Notes: generated by a model from the sequence alone, not told the origin. Counted from the stretch's first letter, positions 43,466 to 53,676 are shown. The stretch is DNA of 64,000 nucleotides from Microbacterium nymphoidis (GCF_021044885.1 NZ_JAJNOD010000006.1:124001-188000), one strand, 5' to 3'. A program made the numbers and translations.

Positions 43466-45130
43466 ATGAATCCCGATTCGCTCGCCTCCGCCCTGTTCGA
43501 CGTCGTCGCCCCCATCCTCGCGGAGCGACGCCCCGGCGAGGACCTCGGGGTGAGCGCTGCCGACATCACGCTGGAGCGCCCGAAGAACCGCGACCACGGC
43601 GACTGGGCGACCAACATCGCCATGAAGCTCGCGAAGAAGGTCGGCACAAACCCGCGGGAGCTGGCACAGCAGATCGCGGATGCCGCATCGTCGATCGACG
43701 GTGTCGATTCCGTCGAGGTCGCCGGGCCCGGATTCATCAACATCCGGCTGGAGGCCGGCGCCGCGGGTGAGCTCGCGCGCACCATCGTGACGGCCGGCGA
43801 CACGTACGGTCACGCCGACACCCGCTCCGACGAGAACATCAACCTGGAGTTCGTATCGGCGAACCCGACCGGGCCGATCCACCTCGGCGGCACTCGGTGG
43901 GCCGCCGTGGGCGATTCGCTCGCGCGCATCCTGCAGTCCCAGGGCGCCTCGGTCACCCGCGAGTACTACTTCAACGACCACGGCGGACAGATCGACCGGT
44001 TCGCTCGCAGTCTCCTCGCCGCGCACCTCGGAGAGCCCACGCCGGAGGACGGCTACGGCGGCGCGTACATCGGCGAGATCGCCGCACGTGTCGTGCCGCT
44101 CTACGACGGCGATCTCTCCGTGCTGTCGCGGGAGGAGCAGCAGGAGGTGTTCCGCAGCATCGGCGTGGAGCTGATGTTCGCGGAGATCAAGCAGAGCCTG
44201 CACGACTTCGGTGTCGACTTCGACGTCTACTTCCACGAGAACTCGCTGCACGAGTCGGGTGCCGTGGAGCGCGCCGTGGCGCGTCTGCAGGAGCTCGGCC
44301 ACATGTACGAGAAGGACGGCGCGCTGTGGCTGCGCACCACCGACTTCGGCGACGACAAGGATCGCGTCGTCATCAAGTCGGACGGCGACGCGGCCTACAT
44401 CTCGGGCGACATCGCCTACTACCTCGACAAGCGCGAGCGGGGCTTCAACCGTGAGGTCATGATGCTCGGCGCCGACCACCACGGCTACGTCAAGCGTCTG
44501 ATGGCCGTCGTCGCCGCCTTCGGCGACGAGCCGTACGTGAACCTGCAGGTGCTCATCGGCCAGATGGTGAACCTGGTGCAGGACGGCAAACCGGTTCGCA
44601 TGTCCAAGCGCGCGGGCACGGTTGTCACGATGGAGGACCTGGTCGGCATCGTCGGTGTCGACGCGGCGCGGTACGCCCTCACGCGCAGCTCGACCGACTC
44701 GAACCTCGACATCGATCTGGACGTGCTGCGCAAGCGCACGAACGACAACCCGGTGTTCTACGTGCAGTACGCGCACGCCCGGACGTTCAACGCGGCCCGG
44801 AATGCCGAGGCGGCCGGAGTCGATCGCTCCGTCTTCGCCCCCGAGACGCTGACGCACGAGACCGAGTCGGCGCTCCTCGGCGCGCTGCAGGAGTTCCCGC
44901 GACTGGTCGCGTTCGCCGCGGACGTCCGCGAGCCCCACCGCGTCGCCCGCTACCTCGAGGAGATCGCGGGGCTCTACCACCGCTGGTACGACAACTGCCG
45001 CATCGTTCCCCTCGGCGATGCGCCGGTGGAGCCGGTGCACCACAGCCGCCGCTGGCTGAACGACGCCACCGGTCAGGTCCTGCGCAACGGCCTCCAGCTC
45101 CTGGGCGTCAGCGCCCCCGAGCGGATGTGA
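43466..45130 (+). CDS. argS: Arginyl-tRNA synthetase
   Basis: Charges tRNA-Arg. 554 residues, the normal bacterial length. The N-terminal Add-1 domain occupies the first ~110 residues; the HIGH-type motif is [11 protein letters not shown], the KMSKS-type motif is RMSKRAG, and the C-terminal DALR anticodon-binding domain starts near [17 protein letters not shown] at 43451-43456 lies 9 nt before the ATG. It heads a run continuing through lysA, hom, thrB, rho and prfA, and the window also holds a tRNA-Arg gene. Confidence 0.97.
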   Translation: MNPDSLASALFDVVAPILAERRPGEDLGVSAADITLERPKNRDHGDWATNIAMKLAKKVGTNPRELAQQIADAASSIDGVDSVEVAGPGFINIRLEAGAAGELARTIVTAGDTYGHADTRSDENINLEFVSANPTGPIHLGGTRWAAVGDSLARILQSQGASVTREYYFNDHGGQIDRFARSLLAAHLGEPTPEDGYGGAYIGEIAARVVPLYDGDLSVLSREEQQEVFRSIGVELMFAEIKQSLHDFGVDFDVYFHENSLHESGAVERAVARLQELGHMYEKDGALWLRTTDFGDDKDRVVIKSDGDAAYISGDIAYYLDKRERGFNREVMMLGADHHGYVKRLMAVVAAFGDEPYVNLQVLIGQMVNLVQDGKPVRMSKRAGTVVTMEDLVGIVGVDAARYALTRSSTDSNLDIDLDVLRKRTNDNPVFYVQYAHARTFNAARNAEAAGVDRSVFAPETLTHETESALLGALQEFPRLVAFAADVREPHRVARYLEEIAGLYHRWYDNCRIVPLGDAPVEPVHHSRRWLNDATGQVLRNGLQLLGVSAPERM

Positions 45131-45131
45131 C

Positions 45132-45902
45132 ATGACCACCGATGCCACCATGGCCGGCGCGCGCCCGAAGCGGCGTCGCTGGCCGTGGGTGCTCGCTGCG
45201 GTGGTTGTGCTGCTCGTCGCTGTCGTCGTCGCTGCCGAACTGATCGCCCGTGCGGTCGTGCCCGGCATCGTGGCCGACAAACTCCGTACCGCTCTCTCGC
45301 TTCCGGCCGGCCACCCCGTCCAGGTGGGCGTCGACGGCTGGGCTCTCCCGCAGGTGATCGGCCAGCGCCTCGACCACGTCACCGCTTCCTCGGACGGCGT
45401 GGCCCTCGGGGCGCTGACCGCCGATGTCTCGGGCACAGCCGAGGGAGTGCGGTTCGACGGCGCGATGGAGTCGGCTCAGATCAGTGCGGACATCTCCGCC
45501 GATCAGATCCTCGCTCTCGTGTCCACGGCGGGCGTGCCCGTGGAGGACGTTTCGTTCGGCGACGGTGTGGTCACGGGGTCAGCGGCGCTGTCGGTGTTCG
45601 GTCAGCACATCCCGCTCGCCCTCACGCTCGCCCCTGCCGTGGCGGACGGCGATCTGCAGCTCACCGCCGAAAGCGTGGACGTGGGCGGGCTCACGCTCAG
45701 CGCGGATGGGGTGCGCGAGAGGTTCGGGAGCCTCGCCGACTCCGTCATCGGCCCCTGGCCGGTATGCCTGCGCGGTCAGCTCCCCGCCGGGGTGCGGCTC
45801 ACCGCGGTCACGGTCAGCCCCGATGCTCTCGTGGCCACCGCCGACCTCGATGGACGTATCGCGCTGGATCCGTCGTTGCAGGCGATGGGAACCTGCGACT
45901 GA
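45132..45902 (+). CDS. DUF2993 (LmeA-like) membrane-anchored lipid-binding protein
   Basis: 256 residues. A basic start is followed by one membrane helix (about 17-38) and an extracytoplasmic DUF2993 domain with paired beta-rich halves. The mycobacterial relative LmeA binds phospholipids and supports lipomannan maturation. It begins 1 nt after the argS stop, so is in the same operon. A GT87-type membrane protein elsewhere in the window could belong to a similar envelope pathway (inference). Confidence 0.78.
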   Translation: MTTDATMAGARPKRRRWPWVLAAVVVLLVAVVVAAELIARAVVPGIVADKLRTALSLPAGHPVQVGVDGWALPQVIGQRLDHVTASSDGVALGALTADVSGTAEGVRFDGAMESAQISADISADQILALVSTAGVPVEDVSFGDGVVTGSAALSVFGQHIPLALTLAPAVADGDLQLTAESVDVGGLTLSADGVRERFGSLADSVIGPWPVCLRGQLPAGVRLTAVTVSPDALVATADLDGRIALDPSLQAMGTCD

Positions 45903-45963
45903 CCCCAGCCGGGTTTTTCCCGATCCTCCTGCGCCGATGACGCGGAAGGTCACCTGGACGGGG

Positions 45964-45975
45964 CCGGCATGCCGG
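45964..45975. promoter_or_regulatory. 12-bp palindrome before the lysA -10
   Basis: CCGGCATGCCGG, a perfect palindrome, ends 6 bp before the putative lysA -10 TAGACT (45982-45987). It occupies the place of a -35 spacer and could be an operator for lysine control. Confidence 0.4.
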
Positions 45976-45981
45976 TTGCCC

Positions 45982-45987
45982 TAGACT
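45982..45987 (+). promoter_or_regulatory. Putative -10 of lysA
   Basis: TAGACT, giving a leader of about 50 nt before the ATG at 46046. The region 45903-46045 is the only long gap between argS and prfA besides the rho leader. Confidence 0.45.
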
Positions 45988-46045
45988 TTTGGGACGATCC
46001 GACGCGCCTCAGCGCAGCGACCGCACCCGTCCAGATTGGTCCACC

Positions 46046-47488
46046 ATGTCTTCCGCCCTGCCCGACAGCCTTGCTCCCGGGTGGCTTCATGAGCCTGCCG
46101 ACGCCAACGCCCTGGCCGCGGGGGTCTGGCCGGCTCGCTCCGGTCGTGATGCCCGCGGCCGCCTGATGCTCAACGGCATCCCCGCCACCCGCCTGGCGGA
46201 GACCTATGGCACCCCGGTGCTCGTGCTCGATGAGGACGAAGTCCGCGAGCGCGCGCGCGGTGCCGCACACGCCTTCGCCGCGGCCGCAGAGCGCCACGGC
46301 ACCACCGCGCGGGTGTACTACGCGGGCAAGGCCTTCCTCTCCACCCAGATCGCTCGGTGGGTGACGGAAGAGGGCCTGAAGGTCGACGTCTGCAGTCCCG
46401 GCGAACTGGCGGTCGCGCTGCGTGCAGGCGTGGCTGCGGCCGACATCGGCTACCACGGCAACAACAAGAGCAGTGCAGCTCTCGCCGAGGCGCTGGAGGC
46501 CGGCCTGCGCACGATCGTGGTCGACAACATCGACGAGCTGCGACGCCTCGATGCCGTCGCGCGTGCCGCCGGCACGTGTGTCCGCGTGGTGCTGCGCGTC
46601 CAGAGCGGCGTGCACGCCGAGACGCACGACTTTCTCGCCACCGCGCACGAAGACCAGAAGTTCGGTCTCTCCGCCCTCGATGCCGAGGCGGCTGCCGCTC
46701 TCATCCATGAGACGGACGCCCTCGATCTCGTCGGGGTGCACTGTCATATCGGCTCGCAGATCTTCGGCGTGGCCGGCTTCCGCGAATCGGCCTCGCGCGT
46801 CATCGACCTCTCCATCCGTCTCGGTGGCGGCGAACCGCTGCCCGTCCTGAACCTCGGCGGCGGGTTCGGCATCGCCTACACCTCCGCCGACGCCCCGACG
46901 CCGCTGCCGGTGCTCGCCGATGAGATCATCCAGGCTGTGGCAGAGGTTGCCGCTGAGCGCGGTGTGGCGCTGCCCGAGCTCGCCTTCGAACCCGGCCGTG
47001 CGATCGTCGGCACCGCCGGGGTGACGCTCTATCGGGTCGGGTCCGTGAAAGACGTCACGGTGGAGACGTCTCACGGCACGGGGCAGCGCACCTACGTCGC
47101 CGTGGACGGCGGAATGAGCGACAACGCCCGCCCCGCGCTGTACGGAGCCCAGTACTCGGCGCGCCTGGCCGACCGGACCAGCTCCGCTGCCCCCGCCCTC
47201 ACTCGCGTGGTGGGTATGCACTGCGAATCCGGCGACATCGTGGTGGATCACGAGTACCTTCCCGGCGACGTCGCCGACGGCGACCTGCTGGCGGTGCCGG
47301 TCACGGGCGCCTATTGCGCGTCGCTCGCCAGCAACTACAACCACGTTCCGCGCCCGCCGGTGGTCGCCGTCTCCGGCGGCACCGCGCGGGTCATCGTCCG
47401 TGGTGAGACCATCGCCGACCTGCTCGCGCGCGACGCGGGTGTGGACGGCGCGAATGAGCCGGTCATCGGCTCGGAGGAGAACGCATGA
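46046..47488 (+). CDS. lysA: Diaminopimelate decarboxylase
   Basis: PLP fold-III enzyme making lysine from meso-diaminopimelate. 480 residues. PLP Lys95 lies in VYYAGKAFLST; GGGFGIAYT binds phosphate and MHCESGD supplies the active-site Cys from the partner subunit. The ATG at 46046 is used; the open frame to TTG 45989 begins upstream of the likely transcription start. It overlaps hom by ATGA. Confidence 0.96.
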   Translation: MSSALPDSLAPGWLHEPADANALAAGVWPARSGRDARGRLMLNGIPATRLAETYGTPVLVLDEDEVRERARGAAHAFAAAAERHGTTARVYYAGKAFLSTQIARWVTEEGLKVDVCSPGELAVALRAGVAAADIGYHGNNKSSAALAEALEAGLRTIVVDNIDELRRLDAVARAAGTCVRVVLRVQSGVHAETHDFLATAHEDQKFGLSALDAEAAAALIHETDALDLVGVHCHIGSQIFGVAGFRESASRVIDLSIRLGGGEPLPVLNLGGGFGIAYTSADAPTPLPVLADEIIQAVAEVAAERGVALPELAFEPGRAIVGTAGVTLYRVGSVKDVTVETSHGTGQRTYVAVDGGMSDNARPALYGAQYSARLADRTSSAAPALTRVVGMHCESGDIVVDHEYLPGDVADGDLLAVPVTGAYCASLASNYNHVPRPPVVAVSGGTARVIVRGETIADLLARDAGVDGANEPVIGSEENA

Positions 47489-48786
47489 TCGACTACCGAC
47501 GCCTCCGCATCGCCCTGCTCGGAGCCGGCTCCGTCGGCTCGCAGGTGGCCAGACTCCTGCTGGAGCAGCGCACCGAACTGGCTGACCGCGCCGGTGCCGA
47601 TCTGGAGCTCGTCGGCATCGCGGTGCGCGACGTGAACGCGCCCCGCGACACCGAGCTGCCTCGTGAACTCTTCACCACGGATGCGGCCGCCCTCATCCAC
47701 GGAGCCGATATCGTGATCGAGCTCATGGGCGGACTGGAGCCCGCGCGCGAGCTCATCCTGGAGGCCATCAACTCCGGTGCCGACGTGGTCACCGGCAACA
47801 AGGCGCTGCTGGCCACGAGCGGTCCCGAGATCTTCGAGGCCGCTGAGCAGGTGGGCGCCTCGGTGTCTTACGAGGCGGCCGTCGCCGGAGCCATCCCGAT
47901 CATCCGCCCGCTGCGCGACTCCCTCGCCGGAGACCGCGTCAAACGGATCATGGGGATCGTCAACGGCACCACCAACTACATCCTGGACCGTATGGACACC
48001 GAGGGTGCCGACTTCGATGCGGTGCTCGCGGACGCACAGCGCCTGGGGTATGCCGAGGCCGACCCCACCGGAGACGTCGAGGGTTTCGACGCGGCGCAGA
48101 AGGCCGCCATCCTCGCCAGCCTCGCCTTCCACACCACCGTGCCGCTCGAATCGGTGCACCGTGAGGGGATCACGACCGTCACCGCCTCGATGATCGAGGC
48201 CGCACGTCACGCCGGTTTCGTCATCAAGCTGCTGGCAGTCGCCGAGCGCATGGACACCGACGGGCAGGAGAGCATCTCGGTGCGCGTCTACCCGGCGCTC
48301 GTGCCCCGCGAGCACCCCTTGGCGAGCGTCCACGGCGCGAACAACGCCGTCTTCGTGGAGGCTGAGGCCGCCGGCCCCCTCATGTTCTACGGTGCCGGCG
48401 CGGGTGGCGTGCAGACGGCCTCGGCCGTGCTCGGAGACGTGGTCTCCGCCGCCCGCCGCCACATCGCCGGCGGCGTGGGCGTGGGGGAGTCCACGCGCGC
48501 GAACCTGCCGATCCTCCCGATCGGCGCTGTGACCACCCGCTACCAGATCACCCTGGAAGTGACGGATCAACCCGGTGTGCTCGCGACCGTCGCAAGCATC
48601 CTCAGCGACGGCGGCGTGTCCGTTGCGACGGTCGAACAGACTGTCGTCGACGGCGCTGGTACGGCCCGCATCGTGATCGGCACGCACACCGCACGCGAAG
48701 AAGACCTGAGCAGCACCGTTCAGCGGCTTTCGGCCAGCGACGTCGTCCGCGCCGTGAGCAGCGTGCTGCGCGTTGAAGGAGAGTGA
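47485..48786 (+). CDS. hom: Homoserine dehydrogenase
   Basis: NAD(P)-dependent reduction of aspartate semialdehyde to homoserine, the branch point feeding both threonine and the MetX/MetY route found elsewhere in the window. 433 residues. The N-terminal Rossmann motif is ALLGAGSVGSQVARLL, the catalytic core includes GIVNGTTNYILDRM and ADPTGDVEGFDAAQKAAI, and a C-terminal ACT domain (about 350-430, ITLEVTDQPGVLATVASIL) is the probable threonine-feedback site. It is coupled to lysA by a 4-nt overlap. Confidence 0.97.
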   Translation: MIDYRRLRIALLGAGSVGSQVARLLLEQRTELADRAGADLELVGIAVRDVNAPRDTELPRELFTTDAAALIHGADIVIELMGGLEPARELILEAINSGADVVTGNKALLATSGPEIFEAAEQVGASVSYEAAVAGAIPIIRPLRDSLAGDRVKRIMGIVNGTTNYILDRMDTEGADFDAVLADAQRLGYAEADPTGDVEGFDAAQKAAILASLAFHTTVPLESVHREGITTVTASMIEAARHAGFVIKLLAVAERMDTDGQESISVRVYPALVPREHPLASVHGANNAVFVEAEAAGPLMFYGAGAGGVQTASAVLGDVVSAARRHIAGGVGVGESTRANLPILPIGAVTTRYQITLEVTDQPGVLATVASILSDGGVSVATVEQTVVDGAGTARIVIGTHTAREEDLSSTVQRLSASDVVRAVSSVLRVEGE

Positions 48787-48787
48787 C

Positions 48788-48859
48788 GTGGCACGTTCCA
48801 CGAGCGGACGAGTCCGCGACGCCGTCGACCCCCGCCCGGTAAGGCCGCGCCTCGCATGA
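48788..48859 (+). CDS. Possible 23-codon minicistron between hom and thrB
   Basis: GTG 1 nt after the hom stop opens a basic 23-residue peptide whose TGA overlaps the thrB ATG (ATGA). It fills the gap exactly and could couple thrB translation to hom. Many actinobacteria have thrC at this point; the peptide does not resemble ThrC. It may be chance. Confidence 0.25.
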   Translation: MARSTSGRVRDAVDPRPVRPRLA

Positions 48860-49791
48860 GCGCTCGCACGGTGGCGGTGCGCGTTCCCGCGACGAGTGCG
48901 AACCTGGGTCCGGGCTTCGATACGCTCGGCCTGGCCCTGAGTGTCTACGACGACCTGACGGTGACAGAGCTGCCCGCAGGGGAGCTCGACATCGAGGTCA
49001 CCGGGTCGGGTTCCGAGGACATCCCGCGGGATGAGTCGCACCTGGTCGTGCGGACGATCCGGCATGTGTTCGATGAGTACGGGGTGCCACAGCCCGGCCT
49101 CCGCCTGGTGGCGCACAACGTCATCCCGCACGGCCGCGGGATGGGATCCTCCGGCGCGGCCGTGGTGGCCGGCATCCTGGCCGCCAAGGGGCTGCTCGAA
49201 GGCCGCGTTGAGCTGAGCGACGCCGATCTGCTGCGCATCGCGACGGAGATCGAGGGCCACCCCGACAACGTGGCACCGGCCCTGTTCGGCGGTCTCACAA
49301 TCGCATGGATGACTCCTGAGGGACCCGCTCACAAGAAGCTGCTGGTGCATCGTGGCGTCTCCCCGGTGGTGTTCGTCCCCGACTTCACGATGTCGACCTC
49401 GCTGGCTCGCAGCCTGCAGCCCACCCAGGTGCCGCGCGAGGACGCGGTGTTCAACGTGTCGCGCTCGGCCCTGCTGATCGCCGCGCTCATCCAGAGCCCG
49501 GAACTGCTGCTGTCCGCCACGGAGGACAAGCTGCACCAGGACTACCGTGCGCAGGCGATGCCCGCCACGATCGAGCTGGTCAGGGCGCTGCGCGCCGAGG
49601 GATTCCCCGCGGTCGTATCGGGTGCCGGTCCTTCGGTGCTCGTGCTGGCGGACGGCCCGGGTGCGCGTGCGGCGGCTGTCGAGCTCGCCGCCGGTGTCCC
49701 GGGTGCGACATGGGATGCGCGCATGCTCGCCGTCGATTTCAAAGGTGCTACAGTGAGGAACATATCGGGGGATTCCACGCCCGGAGCGTGA
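48856..49791 (+). CDS. thrB: Homoserine kinase
   Basis: GHMP-family kinase phosphorylating homoserine on the way to threonine. 311 residues. VRVPATSANLGPGFDTLG is the N-terminal signature and HGRGMGSSGAAVVAGILA the ATP loop; the C-terminal VSGAGPSVLVL motif is present. thrC is not adjacent, so threonine synthase must be encoded elsewhere. A TACAGT -10-like element for the rho leader lies in its last 45 bases. Confidence 0.96.
   Translation: MSARTVAVRVPATSANLGPGFDTLGLALSVYDDLTVTELPAGELDIEVTGSGSEDIPRDESHLVVRTIRHVFDEYGVPQPGLRLVAHNVIPHGRGMGSSGAAVVAGILAAKGLLEGRVELSDADLLRIATEIEGHPDNVAPALFGGLTIAWMTPEGPAHKKLLVHRGVSPVVFVPDFTMSTSLARSLQPTQVPREDAVFNVSRSALLIAALIQSPELLLSATEDKLHQDYRAQAMPATIELVRALRAEGFPAVVSGAGPSVLVLADGPGARAAAVELAAGVPGATWDARMLAVDFKGATVRNISGDSTPGA
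49749..49754 (+). promoter_or_regulatory. Putative internal -10 for rho
   Basis: TACAGT near the end of thrB would give rho a leader of about 165 nt, including the hairpin at 49834-49865. Confidence 0.3.
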
Positions 49792-49833
49792 TCTGACCTC
49801 CGATCGCAATTCTGCGAAAACCTCTGCATCATC

Positions 49834-49865
49834 CCATCGGGAGAACGCAACTTCCCTCCCGATGG
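49834..49865 (+). promoter_or_regulatory. Hairpin in the rho leader
   Basis: Perfect 10-bp arms CCATCGGGAG and CTCCCGATGG around a 12-nt loop, 63 nt before the rho GTG. No T-run follows. It could be an attenuator or a pause structure for Rho autoregulation, which is established in other bacteria. Confidence 0.45.
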
Positions 49866-49928
49866 TCGTGCTCGTCCGAGTGACGAATGCAGAGATGTCT
49901 GACACTTCCCATATTCAGAGGAGCACTC

Positions 49929-51992
49929 GTGGAGTCGAACTCCGACATCGAGAACACCCCTGCCGTCGAGGCGGCACCCGCCGCCGAGGCAGCACCCGCC
50001 CGCAAGCGCGCACCGCGACGTGCGACGACGGCGTCGGCGGCCAAGGCAGCAGCCGACGCATCCGCCGAGGCCGCACCCGCCGCAGACGCGGCGCCGGCTG
50101 CGGAAGAGCCCCCGGCCAAGGCGCCGCGCAAGCGCGCACCTCGCCGCAGCACTGCCGCCGATGCGGTCGAGGCGCCCGCGGCCGAGGCATCCGCCGCTGA
50201 CGCACCGAGCGCCGAGGCTGCAAGCACGGAGGAGGCGCCGAAGAAGCGCCCGTCGCGCGCCCGGAAGCCGAAGGCCGACGCCGAGGCCCCTGCGGAGGCC
50301 AGCGCAGACGCCGCTCCCGCCACCGACGCCGCGGCAGAGGCCGAGGCTCCCGCCAAGCCCAAGCGCACCCGTGCCACCAAGGCCGCTGCCGCTCAGGCCG
50401 CGGCGGAGGAGAACGCCGCGCCGGTCGCCGGAGCCGAGGGCGCAGTCGATGCTTCGCGCCCGGAGTCCGCTGACAAGGCAGCGACGGCTCCCGCAGCCGA
50501 TGCCCCGCAGACGCCGGACAGCGGCGAGCAGGCCGAGGGCGGCGAGCAGGCCGAGGGCGGCCGCCGCACCCGTAACCGCAACCGGAACCGGAACCGCAAC
50601 GGTGGCGATGGTTCGCAGAACGGCAACGGTCAGCAGAACAACGGTGGCCAGAACAACGGTGGCCAGAACAACGGCGACCGCCAGCAGAACGCCGGCGGCC
50701 GCAACAACCAGAACCAGAACCACGGGGATGACGAGGGCGGCTCGCGCAGCCGCAAGCGCACGAACCGCCGCGGCGGCAACCAGCAGCAGGACGAGTTCGA
50801 GCCGGAGATCGGCGAGGACGACGTCCTGATCCCGATCGCGGGCATCCTGGATGTGCTGGACAACTACGCGTTCGTGCGCACCACCGGCTACCTCGCCGGC
50901 CCGAGCGACGTGTACGTCTCTCTCGGACAGGTGAAGAAGTACAACCTGCGCAAGGGCGACGCCGTGGTCGGTGCGATCAAGCAGCCCCGCGAGGGTGAGC
51001 AGAGCGGCCGCCAGAAGTACAACGCGCTGGTGAAGGTGGACTCGATCAACGGCCTGTCGGTCGACGATGCGGCCGCTCGCGTGGAGTTCGGCAAGCTGAC
51101 CCCGCTGTACCCGCAGGATCGGCTCCGCCTCGAGACCGCGCCGGAGAAGCTGACCCAGCGCATCATCGACCTGGTCGCCCCGATCGGCAAGGGTCAGCGC
51201 GGGCTGATCGTCGCACCCCCGAAGGCGGGCAAGACGATCGTGCTGCAGCAGATCGCCGATGCCATCGCGCAGAACAACCCCGAGGTCCACCTCATGGTCG
51301 TGCTGGTCGACGAGCGTCCGGAAGAGGTCACCGACATGCAGCGCCGGGTGAAGGGCGAGGTCATCGCCTCCACCTTCGACCGTCCTGCCGAGGACCACAC
51401 CACCGTGGCGGAGCTGGCCATCGAGCGCGCCAAGCGCCTCGTGGAGCTGGGGCGCGACGTGGTCGTGCTGCTCGACTCCATCACTCGTCTCGGCCGCGCC
51501 TACAACATCTCGGCCCCCACGTCGGGTCGCGTGCTCACCGGTGGCGTGGACGCTTCGGCGCTCTACCCGCCGAAGCGCTTCTTCGGCGCCGCGCGCAACA
51601 TCGAGAACGGCGGCTCGCTGACGATCCTCGCGACCGCGCTCGTGGAGACCGGCTCCAAGATGGACGAGGTCATCTTCGAGGAGTTCAAGGGCACCGGCAA
51701 CTCCGAGCTGCGTCTCAGCCGTCAGCTCGCGGACAAGCGCATCTTCCCGGCGGTGGATGTCAACGCGTCCTCGACGCGTCGCGAGGAGATGCTGCTCAGC
51801 CCCGACGAGGTCAAGATCACCTGGAAGCTGCGTCGCGCCCTCGCCGGCCTCGACCCGCAGCAGGCGGTGGAGGTCATCCTGGGCAAGCTCAAGGAGACGT
51901 CCTCCAACGTGGAGTTCCTCGTGCAGATGCAGAAGTCCATTCCGGCTCCCACCGGCGGCTCCTCACACGCGCACGAGAACAACATCCGCTGA
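49929..51992 (+). CDS. rho: Transcription termination factor Rho
   Basis: RNA-dependent ATPase that ends transcription. 687 residues from the GTG at 49929, chosen for the GAGGAG ribosome site 6 nt upstream. An Ala-rich acidic/basic segment (about 10-170) and an Asn/Gly/Arg-rich segment (about 195-285, with repeated QNNGG units) precede the usual Rho body, as in other high-GC actinobacteria. The RNA-binding domain begins near [20 protein letters not shown]; Walker A is APPKAGKT, the Q-loop/R-loop region contains ITRLGRAYN, and the body ends near KSIPAPTGG. The insertion is thought to add RNA binding. Confidence 0.96.
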   Translation: MESNSDIENTPAVEAAPAAEAAPARKRAPRRATTASAAKAAADASAEAAPAADAAPAAEEPPAKAPRKRAPRRSTAADAVEAPAAEASAADAPSAEAASTEEAPKKRPSRARKPKADAEAPAEASADAAPATDAAAEAEAPAKPKRTRATKAAAAQAAAEENAAPVAGAEGAVDASRPESADKAATAPAADAPQTPDSGEQAEGGEQAEGGRRTRNRNRNRNRNGGDGSQNGNGQQNNGGQNNGGQNNGDRQQNAGGRNNQNQNHGDDEGGSRSRKRTNRRGGNQQQDEFEPEIGEDDVLIPIAGILDVLDNYAFVRTTGYLAGPSDVYVSLGQVKKYNLRKGDAVVGAIKQPREGEQSGRQKYNALVKVDSINGLSVDDAAARVEFGKLTPLYPQDRLRLETAPEKLTQRIIDLVAPIGKGQRGLIVAPPKAGKTIVLQQIADAIAQNNPEVHLMVVLVDERPEEVTDMQRRVKGEVIASTFDRPAEDHTTVAELAIERAKRLVELGRDVVVLLDSITRLGRAYNISAPTSGRVLTGGVDASALYPPKRFFGAARNIENGGSLTILATALVETGSKMDEVIFEEFKGTGNSELRLSRQLADKRIFPAVDVNASSTRREEMLLSPDEVKITWKLRRALAGLDPQQAVEVILGKLKETSSNVEFLVQMQKSIPAPTGGSSHAHENNIR

Positions 51993-52010
51993 GCCACGAT
52001 CCAGACGCTG

Positions 52011-53090
52011 ATGTTCGAGTCCGTTCAGGCTCTGATCGACGAGCACCGCGAGGTCGAGCGGGAGCTCGCCGATCCGGAGGTGCACGCCGACGCCGCCCGT
52101 GCCAAGCGGGTGAACCGGCGCTACGCCGAACTCAGCAGGATCGTGAAGGCTCATGAGGACTGGGTGGCGGCGGGGGAGGACCTCGCCGCCGCTCGGGACC
52201 TCGCCAAGGAGGATGACGCGTTCGCTGCGGAGATCCCGGCGCTCGAGGAGCAGCTGGCGCTCGCGCAAGAGAAGCTGCGCCGCCTGCTGATCCCGCGTGA
52301 CCCCGACGACGCTCGCGATGTGATCATGGAGATCAAGGCGGGAGAAGGCGGCGCGGAAAGCGCGCTGTTCGCCGCCGACCTGCTGCGGATGTACTCGCAG
52401 TACGCCGCGCATCAGGGGTGGAAGGTCGAACTGCTGGAGCGCAACGAAAGCGATCTCGGCGGGTACAAGGACGTCCAGGTCGCCATCAAGGGCTCCTCGT
52501 CCGATCCGTCGCAGGGCGTGTGGGCCCACCTCAAGTACGAGGGCGGGGTGCACCGCGTGCAGCGGGTGCCCGCCACGGAATCTCAGGGGCGCATTCACAC
52601 CTCCACGACCGGCGTGCTGGTGTTCCCCGAAGTCGATGAACCCGAGGAACTGCACATCGACCCGAACGATCTGAAGATCGATGTCTACCGCTCGTCGGGT
52701 CCGGGCGGGCAGTCGGTGAACACCACCGATTCCGCGGTTCGGATCACCCACGTCCCGTCCGGGATCGTGGTGTCCATGCAGAACGAGAAGAGCCAGTTGC
52801 AGAATCGCGAGGCCGGCATGCGCGTGCTGCGTGCCCGGCTCCTCGCCAAGCAGCAGGAGGAACTCGCCGCCGCCGCATCCGATGCGCGCAAGTCGCAGAT
52901 CCGCGGCATGGACCGCTCAGAGCGGATCCGCACATACAACTTCCCGGAGAACCGCATCGCGGATCATCGCACGGGCTACAAGGCCTACAACCTGGACGCC
53001 GTACTCGATGGCGCCCTGGAGCCGGTGATCGCCTCGTGCATCGAGACCGACGAGCAGGAGCGACTATCCGCTCTCGGCGACCAGTCCTGA
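52011..53090 (+). CDS. prfA: Peptide chain release factor 1
   Basis: Recognises UAA/UAG and releases the nascent peptide. 359 residues. The stop-codon-reading tripeptide is PAT ([14 protein letters not shown]), which marks RF1 rather than RF2, and the catalytic GGQ lies in [14 protein letters not shown]. The gene is 18 nt after rho. Its modifying enzyme PrmC is encoded about 5 kb further on, beyond a minus-strand block. Confidence 0.97.
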   Translation: MFESVQALIDEHREVERELADPEVHADAARAKRVNRRYAELSRIVKAHEDWVAAGEDLAAARDLAKEDDAFAAEIPALEEQLALAQEKLRRLLIPRDPDDARDVIMEIKAGEGGAESALFAADLLRMYSQYAAHQGWKVELLERNESDLGGYKDVQVAIKGSSSDPSQGVWAHLKYEGGVHRVQRVPATESQGRIHTSTTGVLVFPEVDEPEELHIDPNDLKIDVYRSSGPGGQSVNTTDSAVRITHVPSGIVVSMQNEKSQLQNREAGMRVLRARLLAKQQEELAAAASDARKSQIRGMDRSERIRTYNFPENRIADHRTGYKAYNLDAVLDGALEPVIASCIETDEQERLSALGDQS

Positions 53091-53102
53091 CGACGCACGC
53101 CA

Positions 53103-53137
53103 GCCGAGCCCGCACGCGCGGTGGCGCCGGGCGCGGC
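53103..53137. terminator. Possible terminator between prfA and the GNAT gene
   Basis: GCCGAGCCCG and CGGGCGCGGC pair with one mismatch around a 15-nt loop in the short convergent gap. No T-run. Confidence 0.35.
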
Positions 53138-53150
53138 TGACATCCGCCGG

Positions 53151-53561
53151 TCAGGTGAGCGTCATGAACTGGGTGGGATCCTCGAGGGGCTCGAAACCGT
53201 ATGACGCGTAGAGGCCGTGGGCGTCCGCAGTGATCAGCATGACACGGCGCAGGTTCAGCGGCTCCAGCTCGGCGGTGATCCCGGACATGAGGAGCTTGCC
53301 GATACCTTCGCCGCGGCGATCGGGGTCGACGAAGACGTCGCAGAGCCACGCGAAGGTGACGCCGTCGGTGATGATGCGGGCATACCCGACCTGATCCCCG
53401 GACTCGGTGTCATAGACGCCGTAGGCGCGGGAGTTCGCGATCGCCGCGGCGTGACGCTCGCGGGCTCGACCCCGCCCCCAGTACGACTCCTCAGCGATCC
53501 ATCGGTGGGTGCGGTCGATGTCGATGCGGGCGGGGTCGGCGGAGAACTCGTAGAGGGTCAT
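53151..53561 (-). CDS. GNAT family N-acetyltransferase
   Basis: 136 residues. The acetyl-CoA loop is VDPDRRGEGIGKLLM (about 79-93), followed by RRVMLITADAHGLYASYGFE, characteristic of small GNAT enzymes. TAGCGT at 53568-53573 lies 6 nt before the ATG, so it is probably leaderless. The substrate is unknown. Confidence 0.82.
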   Translation of the reverse strand: MTLYEFSADPARIDIDRTHRWIAEESYWGRGRARERHAAAIANSRAYGVYDTESGDQVGYARIITDGVTFAWLCDVFVDPDRRGEGIGKLLMSGITAELEPLNLRRVMLITADAHGLYASYGFEPLEDPTQFMTLT

Positions 53562-53567
53562 GTGGCA

Positions 53568-53573
53568 ACGCTA
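53568..53573 (-). promoter_or_regulatory. Putative -10 of the GNAT gene (leaderless)
   Basis: TAGCGT on the minus strand, 6 nt before ATG, no ribosome site. Confidence 0.5.
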
Positions 53574-53676
53574 AGACCCGGCCGGTCCGCTGACACCAGT
53601 CCAGCGCGCCGGTGGTGGCCGGTCCTCCGCGACGTGCAGCGCGCCCGCCCGGGCCACGGGGACCGGCCATCTCCTA

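Noticed and set aside
42977..45436. An 819-codon minus-strand frame opposite argS
   Set aside because: Antisense shadow of ArgS with no recognisable motif.
50560..50720. Short direct repeats (GAGCAGGCCGAGGGCGGC twice, AACGGTGGCCAGAAC twice)
   Set aside because: Coding repeats of the disordered rho insertion, not an independent repeat element.
49542..51398. A 618-codon minus-strand frame opposite rho
   Set aside because: Mirror of the Ala- and Asn/Gly-rich rho insertion, hence Leu/Val/Arg/Gly-rich low complexity.
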